Shown here: positions 56,201 to 63,417 of the stretch, piece by piece | How positions within the stretch are numbered: the first letter of the stretch is position 1 | How the letters are laid out: each line of letters opens with the position of its first letter | Assembly (NCBI RefSeq): GCF_022200785.1 | Contig: NZ_CP087585.1 | Location: forward strand, 4,340,001-4,404,000 | DNA: 64,000 bases | Source: Pedobacter mucosus | GTDB lineage: Bacteria; Bacteroidota; Bacteroidia; Sphingobacteriales; Sphingobacteriaceae | Direction: 5' to 3' | Translations under genes and position numbers: made by a program | Notes under the pieces: model-generated | The model's input: only the letters and a program-made list of their open reading frames with translations | Told to the model about the DNA's origin: nothing | Database searches by the model: none

Positions 56201-56430
56201 CCAATATAAGTAAAGGTTAAAATAGCTCCATTGGCTGGAATGCTCATTTTAAAGGCTCCATTTGCATCAGTACTGGTGCCTGTTTTAGAATCTTTTATGC
56301 TCACACTTACGCCAACCAACGGCTGACCATCAGATTTATCTTTAACAATTCCGGTTAATTGGCTTGTTTGTGCAAAAATTGATAAGCATGAAAATAGGAG
56401 AAAAGTAAATAAGAGTAAAACTCTGTTCAT
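53203..56430 (-). CDS. SusC/RagA-type TonB-dependent oligosaccharide transporter
   Basis: A 1075-residue outer-membrane transporter. The order is: signal peptide (ending SIFAQ), carboxypeptidase-like domain (about residues 24-105), a TonB-box-like region ending NIGYGSVRKEALTGS, a plug with SPLYIVDGIQVENALS and SIYGSRGANGVVIITTKSG, and a barrel ending in ILAGINMVF with the C-terminal Phe. There is no STN domain, so sigma/anti-sigma control is unlikely. This fits control by the divergent LacI-type regulator. It should import pectic oligosaccharides together with SusD. Confidence 0.96.
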   Translation of the reverse strand: MNRVLLLFTFLLFSCLSIFAQTSQLTGIVKDKSDGQPLVGVSVSIKDSKTGTSTDANGAFKMSIPANGAILTFTYIGYKTKNVTIAKQTKIEVILEEDANTLNEVTVNIGYGSVRKEALTGSVSSIGAKDIEQFPVSSAAQALAGKLAGVSVTTTEGAPGAEVVIKVRGGSSLTGDNSPLYIVDGIQVENALSILSPNEIQSIDVLKDVASTSIYGSRGANGVVIITTKSGKKGRLVVSFDAYAGARQIVNKLDVMNPYEFVKYQYELYNNNTSQDVKDTFTKKYGTFEDLDIYKNIQNVDWQDKVFGRQAWSNTEILNLSGGTDKTTYNVSVNNTNEDGIMLNSGFRRTFASIRLDHKFSDKLKIGLNARYSRQRIDGVGTTSTGSQGTNRLRNSVRYQPYSGGGDSGDLFDADYLTTGLTNPITLANQELKYDYRNDLITSGYIQYSILKNLTFRSTVGYNRVNRHINTFNGPVSNVARNNSGLPAIQLDTVAQKSFINTNTLNYKPNLGKDHVLDLLVGQEINMVDVDSRSTVLKFFPVNISPDDAFASVAPANTIQDRPTSLISGTRQFSIFSRASYSFKNKYLATLNFRTDASSLFAEGKQWGYFPSAQVAWRATEEKFVKDLQLDWLDNFKIRASYGAAGNNRIGQDLFRTLFYLNSVAGGYAGTDASVSTGLISGGPNGSILSNPNITWETNLSKNLGLDIDLFKNRLSLNLDYYDNRTKNLLLNANVPQTTGYATQQQNVGKTQNKGFELQLSYQAVKTTNFSYNTSFNISFNKNKIVELQKDVSSYITQSGWVNSLGDFKVEVGQPVGQFYGFISDGRYTVDDFTYVQNATTGAYTYTLKPTIPSSRVLLGNRDPQPGDMKVKKLSSSASMMIGDDDRTVLGTAQPKFTGGFNNQFAYKNFDFTVFVNFSYGSKVYNANKVEFTSQYNVKDNNLLSVMNDRWQNFDANGVKVTDPALLTAMNANTTMWTPTTGNYALTSYAIEDGSFLRISNVTLGYTLPQTLIKKTGFISKLRVYGTVNNLYTITGYSGYDPEANTRRSNPLTPGIDYAAYPRSRYILAGINMVF

Positions 56431-56591
56431 AGTATTTATTTTGAATTAAATTTGGTTATAAGTGTGGTGCAATTGCGTGCACATAGAATTAAATTCTTAT
56501 CTGGAATCTTTTATGTTCTTTATATTTGGTGAAGTTAGATTTGGCAATTTTACAAACTAATTATTGATAGATGTCTATTTTAACTAAAAAA

Positions 56592-56620
56592 CTATGCAAA
56601 CGTTCCCGAAAACGTAGTTT
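56592..56620. promoter_or_regulatory. Predicted LacI-family operator between susC and lacI-type genes
   Basis: TATGCAAACGTTCCCGAAAA shares most of its bases with the sites at 31702 and 32851. It lies 161 bases before susC (leftward) and 73 before the regulator gene (rightward). A second dyad, GTGCA-N6-TGCAC (near 56474), is in the same gap. Confidence 0.55.
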
Positions 56621-56692
56621 CGACGTTTATTAAAACTAGGTGCAAAACTGTCAAAAGAGATAATTTTTGTAACTTGTACGCAACTTCATAAA

Positions 56693-57727
56693 ATGAGATT
56701 TGAAACATCTACTATAAAAGATATTGCTAAAGCTTTAGGCCTTTCCACATCAACGGTTTCCAGAGCTTTAAGAGACCGGTATGAAATTAGTGAGGAGACA
56801 AAGAAACTTGTTTTAGCTTATGCAGAGAAGGTAAATTATCGGGCAAATCCTATTGCTAGAAGTTTAAAAGAACGCCGTAGCTACTCTATTGGCATTATAG
56901 TAAGTGAAATTGCCAATAATTTTTTCTCGCAGGTTATTAACGGAATGGAATCTATTGCCTATGATAAAGGCTATCATGTTATCATTTCTCAAAGTCATGA
57001 ATCTTACAAGCAAGAAAAATTAAACGTTGAGCATCTAGCTTCTCGTTCCATTGATGGTTTATTGATTGCATTGTCTTCAGAAACCCAAGACATCGCGTAT
57101 TTAAGAGATTTATATGCTAAAGGGCTTCCAATGGTATTTTTTGATCGAGTGCCAGAGAATTTTGAAACCCATAAAGTTATTGCAAATAATTTTAAAGGCT
57201 CATATGATGCAACAGAACATCTTATTTTATCAGGTAAAAAAATCATTGCACACCTAACAAATTCTGAAACCTTATCAAATACAAAAGAGCGATTAGAAGG
57301 TTATAAAGCTGCATTAACTAAATATCATATAGAATTTAGGCCAGAGTTGGTAAAATATTGCCAACATGGTGGCATGCACAATACGGAATTAGAAACCGCC
57401 GTAAAAGAACTTTTGCCTTTAAAGCCCGATGGAATTTTTATCTCAAGCGATCGATTAACTACAGGATGCATATTGGCTTTAAAAAACACAAATCCCGAAG
57501 TTGCACACAAAATTGCAATTGCTGGTTTTACCAATTCTAGCTTGGTAGAGTTGTTTTCTCCCTCTTTAACTTCTGTTAAGCAACCTGCTTTTGAAATGGG
57601 ACAAGTTGCTACTGAACTCCTAATTGATATGATTGAGGCTAAAAGACCTATTACCGAATTTGAAACAAAAGTATTAGATACAGAATTGGTTAGGTTCCAC
57701 AAGAATTTGGGAAATAGATTTTTGTAG
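56693..57727 (+). CDS. LacI-family transcriptional regulator of the pectin locus
   Basis: A 344-residue regulator. The helix-turn-helix is TIKDIAKALGLSTSTVSRALRD (about residues 7-28) and the hinge helix is NPIARSLKERRS. A periplasmic-binding-protein-like effector domain follows with YSIGIIVSEIANNFFSQVINGME. It is divergent from susC. LacI-family members in this position usually respond to a pathway intermediate such as KDG or galacturonate. The effector is unknown. No other regulator gene lies within the locus. Confidence 0.93.
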   Translation: MRFETSTIKDIAKALGLSTSTVSRALRDRYEISEETKKLVLAYAEKVNYRANPIARSLKERRSYSIGIIVSEIANNFFSQVINGMESIAYDKGYHVIISQSHESYKQEKLNVEHLASRSIDGLLIALSSETQDIAYLRDLYAKGLPMVFFDRVPENFETHKVIANNFKGSYDATEHLILSGKKIIAHLTNSETLSNTKERLEGYKAALTKYHIEFRPELVKYCQHGGMHNTELETAVKELLPLKPDGIFISSDRLTTGCILALKNTNPEVAHKIAIAGFTNSSLVELFSPSLTSVKQPAFEMGQVATELLIDMIEAKRPITEFETKVLDTELVRFHKNLGNRFL

Positions 57728-57791
57728 GTTTAATTATCTTTTAGCGTTATAAGTTCCAAATTTTCATAGAACCTTCAAGTCAATCTTTTAT

Positions 57792-57799
57792 TATCTTTG
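57792..57799 (+). promoter_or_regulatory. Predicted -7 element of rlmI
   Basis: TATCTTTG matches TAnnTTTG exactly and ends four bases before the ATG at 57804. The transcript would be nearly leaderless. No clear -33 TTTG is seen at the expected distance. Confidence 0.45.
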
Positions 57800-57803
57800 C
57801 GGC

Positions 57804-58988
57804 ATGGTAGAGATTGTATTAAAAAAGGGGAAAGAGAAAGCAGCATTGCAAAGACATCCATGGGTATTTTCTGGTGCTTTAGATAAAGTTAAAGGTAAAC
57901 CTGAAGATGGCGATGTAGTAAAGGTTTTTGCTTTTGATGATGAATTTCTTGCTTATGGTTATTTTAATAGCAATTCTAGGGTAGCCGTTCGTCTTTTAGA
58001 ATGGGATGAAAATCAAAGCATAAATAAAGAATGGTACCAAAACCGTTTAAAACAAGCCATTGCATCTCGCCAATTTATATTAAGTGAGAAAACCAATATT
58101 TGCCGGTTGGTTTTTAGTGAGGCCGACTTCCTTCCTGGATTAATTGTTGATCAATATGCCAACTTTCTTTCTCTGCAAATTTTAAGTTCAGGTATTGAAA
58201 AGGTTAAAAGTGAGATTGTTGAGATTTTAAAAAAAGAATTAAACCCAACCGGAATTTTTGATAGGAGTGATGCAACAGCTCGTACTCATGAAGGTTTGTC
58301 CGTAGAAAATGGTTTGCTTTGGGGCGAAAATCCTCCTGAATTTTTGGAAGTAAAAGAGAATGGAATTGCCTATAATATTAATATTGCCGAAGGCCAAAAA
58401 TCTGGTTTTTACTGTGATCAGCGAGATAACCGCCACATTTTAGCCAGCTACACAAAAGGTAAAAAAGTGCTTGATTGTTTTAGCTATAGCGGAGGTTTTA
58501 GTTTAAATAGTTTAGCTAATGGTGCATCAAATTTAACTTGCGTTGATAGTTCGGCATTAGCAATTGAAACGCTTAAACAAAATATTGCTTTAAATAATTT
58601 TGATTTTGAAAAAATCACCACCATTCAATCTGATGTTAATAAACAGCTTCGGGCTTTTAAAGATTCAGGTGATTTGTTTGAAGTAATTGTTTTAGATCCA
58701 CCAAAATTTGCACCTTCCCGTTCTGCACTTGATAGAGCTGCAAGAGCTTATAAAGATTTGAATCGTCTGGCAATGTTGCTTTTAGAAAAAGGCGGATTGC
58801 TGGCTACTTTCTCTTGCTCTGGCGCTGTAGACATTGATACGTTTAAGCAAATTATTGCTTGGGCAGCGCTTGATGCAGGAAAAGAAGTTCAAATTATTAA
58901 GCAGTTTTGTCAGCCGGAAGACCATCCCGTTAGGATTTCTTTCCCCGAAGGAGAGTATTTAAAAGGGTTATTGTTAAGGGTTTTGTAA
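57804..58988 (+). CDS. rlmI: 23S rRNA (cytosine-C5)-methyltransferase, RlmI type
   Basis: A 394-residue methyltransferase. An N-terminal PUA domain (HPWVFSGALDKVKGKPEDGD) is followed by an EEHEE-like domain and a SAM Rossmann domain: VLDCFSYSGGFSL, LTCVDSSALAIET, IVLDPPKFAPSRSAL and ATFSCSGAVD, the last with the catalytic cysteine. The family methylates C1962 of 23S rRNA in E. coli. The precise target here is assumed. Confidence 0.93.
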   Translation: MVEIVLKKGKEKAALQRHPWVFSGALDKVKGKPEDGDVVKVFAFDDEFLAYGYFNSNSRVAVRLLEWDENQSINKEWYQNRLKQAIASRQFILSEKTNICRLVFSEADFLPGLIVDQYANFLSLQILSSGIEKVKSEIVEILKKELNPTGIFDRSDATARTHEGLSVENGLLWGENPPEFLEVKENGIAYNINIAEGQKSGFYCDQRDNRHILASYTKGKKVLDCFSYSGGFSLNSLANGASNLTCVDSSALAIETLKQNIALNNFDFEKITTIQSDVNKQLRAFKDSGDLFEVIVLDPPKFAPSRSALDRAARAYKDLNRLAMLLLEKGGLLATFSCSGAVDIDTFKQIIAWAALDAGKEVQIIKQFCQPEDHPVRISFPEGEYLKGLLLRVL

Positions 58989-58998
58989 ATGTTTATTT

Positions 58999-59065
58999 GG
59001 CACGGAATTACAGATTTATACCGAAATAAATCATTTATTTTTCTGTTATTCTGTAATTCCGTGGC
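58999..59065. repeat. Long inverted repeat between convergent genes
   Basis: GGCACGGAATTACAG and CTGTAATTCCGTGGC pair in 14 of 15 positions with 37 bases between. It resembles the CCACGGAA elements at 36561-36720. It may serve as a weak terminator for both flanking genes. Confidence 0.6.
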
Positions 59066-59083
59066 AAGAAGTTGAACGTTGTT

Positions 59084-59323
59084 CTAACTTTCTGGCAATT
59101 TGGCATATTCACCTTTCCAGCCGTAAAAACCGAAAATCATTAATCCCAAACTAATTGGCGTGAAAATAAAAAGGATAATAGCCCATTGTAAAATGGTGTT
59201 TGTTCTTTCAATTTCGGTATGGGTTAAACCTACTTTATCTACCGCCTGTATAAATAAGAATATCATTGCTAAGGGGCCTAAAATCATCCAAACCAACCCT
59301 AAATATTTTTTTAACGTATTCAT
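59084..59323 (-). CDS. Small two-helix membrane protein, partner of the MFS symporter
   Basis: A 79-residue protein with two hydrophobic helices (about residues 9-28 and 46-69) and short polar ends. It starts five bases after the stop of the MFS symporter gene, so the two are almost certainly co-translated. Small membrane partners of transporters are a plausible reading, but I recognise no family with certainty. Confidence 0.65.
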   Translation of the reverse strand: MNTLKKYLGLVWMILGPLAMIFLFIQAVDKVGLTHTEIERTNTILQWAIILFIFTPISLGLMIFGFYGWKGEYAKLPES

Positions 59324-59328
59324 AATTA

Positions 59329-60852
59329 TTAATCGTTAATGCTTTCGTCTCTTTTATTTGATAAATATATGGTACCGATTATTAAGCTTAAAGTAGCTAT
59401 CCCAATGGGATACCAAAGCCCTGATAAAGGTGTTGAGCCAGAAAAACTTGCAATAAGCGTTGCTATAAAAGGAACCAACCCTCCAAAAACGCCATTACCG
59501 ATATGATAAGGTAAAGACATTGAAGTGTACCTGATTTTGGTTGGAAAAAGTTCAACTAAAAATGCCGCTATTGGTCCGTAAACCATCGTAACCAACAAAA
59601 TTTGGAAGAAAATCAGTCCAACAAATTTCCAAAAGATAGGTGTTGGTAAAATTTTGTCTTTTAGAATATCTTTAGCCGGTAATAATCCTTTTGAAACAGA
59701 AACGGTGTCTGATTGAACTTTATTAAATGATGCACCGTTTTTTAAGATCACGTTGGTGATTGTTGTTCTTAAGCTATCGCTTGAATTAGGTATTAGCACC
59801 GAAATTACCGGAGATGATTTAGATGATAAGATATCGTTTTGAGAAATTTTACTAAAATCTGTATCATCTAAAAAGATTTGATAAATGGGGCGATAAAATA
59901 ATATACCTAAAAGCATGCCACTGAGCATGATCCATTTTCTACCAACCCGATCACTCCAAGATCCAAAAATTACGAAGAATGGCGTTGCAAAAGCAATTCC
60001 CCAAAGTAAAATGTATCGTGAATCGTTAAAATCGAGTTTACAACTATTCTCTAAAAAAGATTGCGCATAAAATTGCCCAGTATACCAAATTACGCCTTGG
60101 CCCATTGTTGCACCAAACAAGGCGAGCAAAACCATTTTAAAGTTTGCCTTATTATTAAAACTTTCTTTAAGTGGATTTTTTGAAATATTTCCTTCTGCTT
60201 TCAACTTAGAAAACATCGGCGATTCATGCATTTTCATGCGGATGTAAATCGAAACAACAACTAGTACGATCGATAACAAAAATGGAATTCTCCAGCCCCA
60301 ATCGCCAAATGCCTCGGCACCTAAAATGTTTTTAGTGATTACGATTACGCCCAGTGAAAGAAATAATCCAAGTGTTGCTGTAGTTTGAATCCAGCTGGTA
60401 AAAAAGCCTCTTCTGTTTTTTGGTGCGTGTTCTGCTACATATGTTGCAGCGCCACCATATTCGCCGCCTAATGCTAAACCTTGTATTAGCCTTAATAATA
60501 AAACTAAAAGTGGAGCGGCGTAACCAATTGTTTTGTAGGAGGGAATAAGCCCAATTAAAAAAGTTGAGCCACCCATTAAAACTAGTGTTAAAAGAAAAGT
60601 ATATTTTCTTCCAATTAAATCGCCTAATCTCCCAAAAACTAAAGCGCCAAATGGCCTTACAATAAATCCTGCTGCAAAAATTGCTAACGTATTAATTAAT
60701 GCTGAAGCCCCAGCATCTTCAGGAAATAGTTGGTGCCCGATAATAACGGCAAGGCTTCCGAAGATATAAAAATCGTACCATTCAATTAATGTGCCTAAAG
60801 AAGAGGCGCCAATTACTTTAAATATATTATTTTTAGGTAGCGTTTCGCTCAT
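59329..60852 (-). CDS. MFS metabolite:H+ symporter (MHS family)
   Basis: A 507-residue inner-membrane transporter with 12 helices. Signature loops are GTLIEWYDFYIFGSLA, GRLGDLIGRKYTFLLT and GLALGGEYGGAATYVAEHAP, as in ProP/KgtP/ShiA. It therefore probably takes up an organic acid, osmolyte or related compound. An insertion of about 75 residues lies between helices 8 and 9 (DTDFSKISQNDILSSKSS to LPAKDILKDK), longer than in usual members and predicted to face the periplasm. The small membrane protein gene follows directly. Confidence 0.88.
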   Translation of the reverse strand: MSETLPKNNIFKVIGASSLGTLIEWYDFYIFGSLAVIIGHQLFPEDAGASALINTLAIFAAGFIVRPFGALVFGRLGDLIGRKYTFLLTLVLMGGSTFLIGLIPSYKTIGYAAPLLVLLLRLIQGLALGGEYGGAATYVAEHAPKNRRGFFTSWIQTTATLGLFLSLGVIVITKNILGAEAFGDWGWRIPFLLSIVLVVVSIYIRMKMHESPMFSKLKAEGNISKNPLKESFNNKANFKMVLLALFGATMGQGVIWYTGQFYAQSFLENSCKLDFNDSRYILLWGIAFATPFFVIFGSWSDRVGRKWIMLSGMLLGILFYRPIYQIFLDDTDFSKISQNDILSSKSSPVISVLIPNSSDSLRTTITNVILKNGASFNKVQSDTVSVSKGLLPAKDILKDKILPTPIFWKFVGLIFFQILLVTMVYGPIAAFLVELFPTKIRYTSMSLPYHIGNGVFGGLVPFIATLIASFSGSTPLSGLWYPIGIATLSLIIGTIYLSNKRDESIND

Positions 60853-61000
60853 AAGTGGAGATATTTGGTTTTCCTAAGATAGCTTTTTTAACAAGGTTTC
60901 AAAATTCAAAAATCGTTCTTTCCATTATTGTTACAGAAATTCGAGAGCGTTTTTTTAAAATTGGTTTACATAAAATATTCAAATTAAAACATTTATCCAC

Positions 61001-61008
61001 TAAATTTG
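61001..61008 (+). promoter_or_regulatory. Predicted -7 element of the bestrophin gene
   Basis: TAAATTTG matches TAnnTTTG, 22 bases before the ATG at 61031. It lies in the 178-base gap shared with the leftward MFS gene. No clear -33 element is seen. Confidence 0.45.
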
Positions 61009-61030
61009 TAATTCCTTCTTATACATTTAT

Positions 61031-61921
61031 ATGCTCATCATACAAAACATTAGATTTAGTAGAATTTTAAGAAATACCTGGAAAGTTGATTTAATTATGA
61101 TTGCCTCTTGTACGGTTTCGTACTTGGTTCGGGAATACTTAATTGCACATCATTTTGAAATCCCATCTATAATTCCAACATTATTAGGTACAGCAATTGC
61201 ATTTTTTATTGGTTTTAATAACAACCAAGCTTATGACAGGTGGTGGGAAGCCCGTAAAATTTGGGGTGCTCTTGTTAACGATTCCCGCTCATTTACGCGT
61301 TCACTTTTAAATTATGTGGATGGTGAAGAAGCTACAGTTAAAAAAATGATTTATAGGCATCTCGCTTTTTTATATGCTTTAAAGGCAAGTTTACGCGGAG
61401 CGGTTGATGAAATTTATACAAAATATTTATCAGAAGATGACCTTAGAGAAATAGAAAAACACACCAATAAACATAATGCTTTGTTGAATATCCAATCTAA
61501 AGATTTGCAAAAACTTTCTAAAGCAAATGGAATAGATGGATTTCGATTTATTGAAATTAATGAAATGCTCACTCGATTTTCTGACTCGATGGGAATGAGC
61601 GAAAGAATTAAAAACACCATTTTTCCTACAACTTACACTTACCTAACCAAAGTTTTTATTTGGCTATTTGTGGTGACTTTTACATTGGTAATTAGTCAAT
61701 CTGCAGGAATTTTTGCCATTTTTTTAGGCTGGCTAATTGGGTTTGTTTTTGTGTCTACGCAGGTAAATGGGATGAGTTTAGTTAATCCTTTTGAGAACAA
61801 TTCTGCTGGTGTTCCCCTAAATCAAATTACAAGAACTATTGAGATTAATTTATTACAAATGCTTGGAGAAACGGATATCCCAGAGCCCGTTAAACCAATA
61901 AATGATGAATATATTTTATAA
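61031..61921 (+). CDS. Bestrophin-like membrane channel protein
   Basis: A 296-residue membrane protein of the bacterial bestrophin (UPF0187) family. The signature NNNQAYDRWWEARKIWGALV follows two N-terminal helices, and two further helices lie around residues 200-240 (FIWLFVVTFTLVISQSAGIF). Bacterial bestrophins form pentameric ion channels that favour cations. It is transcribed alone. Confidence 0.9.
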   Translation: MLIIQNIRFSRILRNTWKVDLIMIASCTVSYLVREYLIAHHFEIPSIIPTLLGTAIAFFIGFNNNQAYDRWWEARKIWGALVNDSRSFTRSLLNYVDGEEATVKKMIYRHLAFLYALKASLRGAVDEIYTKYLSEDDLREIEKHTNKHNALLNIQSKDLQKLSKANGIDGFRFIEINEMLTRFSDSMGMSERIKNTIFPTTYTYLTKVFIWLFVVTFTLVISQSAGIFAIFLGWLIGFVFVSTQVNGMSLVNPFENNSAGVPLNQITRTIEINLLQMLGETDIPEPVKPINDEYIL

Positions 61922-61927
61922 TGAAGA

Positions 61928-62707
61928 TTATTTTTTAAGGGTATTTTTTAATTGAACTGGTTCTTTTTTTGTTGCTTTTCTTGTTTTTAAATTTAACATT
62001 TCTACTAAAACTGAAAATGCCATGGCAAAATAAATGTAACCTTTAGGAATGTGTTGATCTAATCCCTCGGCTAATAAAGAAACTCCAATTAATAGTAAAA
62101 AAGATAAAGCTAGCATTTTAACCGTTGGGTGGTCGTTTACAAAGCTACTAATGCCGCCTGCAGAAATCATCATTATAATTACTGCAATTACAACAGCCGC
62201 AATCATAATTTCTATATGTTCGGCCATACCTACTGCCGTTATAACTGAATCTAGAGAGAAAACAACGTCTAAAATTAATATTTGTACTATCGTAGCCCAG
62301 AAAGAATGCGCTTTAACATTTCCCTCCTCGTCGTCTTCGCCTTCTAATTTATGATGAATTTCGTGGGTACTTTTGTAAATCAAAAATAAACCACCAATAA
62401 TTAAAATTAAATCCCTACCGGAGATTGCTAATTTTTCGAACCAATCTCCACTATTTATTCCAACCCAGCTCCCAATATTAAATAATGGAGAAGTAAGTGT
62501 CATCACCCAACTAATGGATAATAATAATAAAATTCTTGTGATCATGGCCAAGCCCAAACCTAATTGCCTGGCCTTTTTCTGCTGATCTTGAGGTAATTTT
62601 CCGGATAAAATAGAAATAAAAACGATATTATCTATGCCTAAAACAATTTCTAAAACAGTTAATGTTAATAGCGAAATCCAGGCTTCCGGCGTACTTAAAA
62701 AATCCAT
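61928..62707 (-). CDS. TerC family integral membrane protein
   Basis: A 259-residue membrane protein with about seven helices. The segment ISLLTLTVLEIVLGIDNIVF and the later VVFSLDSVITAVGMAEHI are the two conserved acid-containing stretches of TerC/YoaE proteins. Some members export Mn2+. The name refers to tellurite resistance, but no other ter genes are present. The loop DDEEGNVKAHS is acidic. The stop lies seven bases from the convergent bestrophin stop. Confidence 0.9.
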   Translation of the reverse strand: MDFLSTPEAWISLLTLTVLEIVLGIDNIVFISILSGKLPQDQQKKARQLGLGLAMITRILLLLSISWVMTLTSPLFNIGSWVGINSGDWFEKLAISGRDLILIIGGLFLIYKSTHEIHHKLEGEDDEEGNVKAHSFWATIVQILILDVVFSLDSVITAVGMAEHIEIMIAAVVIAVIIMMISAGGISSFVNDHPTVKMLALSFLLLIGVSLLAEGLDQHIPKGYIYFAMAFSVLVEMLNLKTRKATKKEPVQLKNTLKK

Positions 62708-62791
62708 GAGTTAATTTTATCTGATAAGGCGAAGATATAAAAAAGGCAATTGATTTATCAAACAGATGGTAAAGAGATTTAGTTTAAAGTT

Positions 62792-63349
62792 TTATTTATA
62801 AACAATGCTAAGTTCGGACTTAAGTTTTTCTTCAAAAATCATAGATTTAATGATGTAACTATTCATTTCAATATCGAAAGAGACATTTGCCATTGCATAT
62901 AAAATGTTACCGTTTTTTGCGACTAAAATATTGGTTGGAAAACCATGATTTAAATTGATTTTTCTAATGGTTTCTTGAGATACACTAATAAGCTCATACT
63001 TATATCCATTAGTTTTTTGAAAACGTTTAATTTCAGCTGGAGAATCAAATGTTAAACCAATAAATCGAACTCCTTTTGATGCATATTTATCCGCCAGCTT
63101 ATTCAGTTCTGGCATTTCCGCAATACATGGAGGACAGTTAATAAACCAAAAATTTAATAATACGATCTGATCTTTCAAACTTTCGCTTTTAAAACTAACA
63201 TTATTTACAGTTAAACCATTAAAGGCCGGAAGTCTTTTTCCTACCAAGTCTTCAAAAAAGGTTTCTTGTGTTGCCCATTTTATTGGCGCATCTTGTGCTT
63301 TTGCAAACTGGCAAATGATCAGCAAAAAACAAACTGCAAAGTATTTCAT
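62792..63349 (-). CDS. TlpA-like periplasmic thioredoxin
   Basis: A protein of 185 residues from the ATG at 63349. The longer frame from 63379 runs into the hairpin upstream. A signal peptide (FAVCFLLIICQFAKAQ) precedes a thioredoxin domain with the active site NCPPC (Cys72, Cys75) in LLNFWFINCPPCIAEMPEL and the cis-proline in GFPTNILV. It is likely a periplasmic thiol-disulfide reductase of the TlpA/ResA group. The partner protein is not evident. Confidence 0.88.
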   Translation of the reverse strand: MKYFAVCFLLIICQFAKAQDAPIKWATQETFFEDLVGKRLPAFNGLTVNNVSFKSESLKDQIVLLNFWFINCPPCIAEMPELNKLADKYASKGVRFIGLTFDSPAEIKRFQKTNGYKYELISVSQETIRKINLNHGFPTNILVAKNGNILYAMANVSFDIEMNSYIIKSMIFEEKLKSELSIVYK

Positions 63350-63365
63350 GTGCGATAAATATAAA

Positions 63366-63394
63366 AAAAGTCCAGCCAATTTGGCCGGACTTAA
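63366..63394 (-). terminator. Terminator of the gene that enters from beyond the window
   Basis: AAGTCCGGCC and GGCTGGACTT (minus strand) pair around a short loop with one mismatch and lead into seven T. It ends the gene at 63418-64000 before the thioredoxin gene. Confidence 0.8.
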
Positions 63395-63417
63395 TCGTTA
63401 TTTTGGTTTGTAAAATC

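Noticed and set aside
60855..61070. Rightward 71-residue ORF in the gap before the bestrophin gene
   Set aside because: It overlaps the bestrophin start in another frame, has no family likeness and lies over the predicted promoter.
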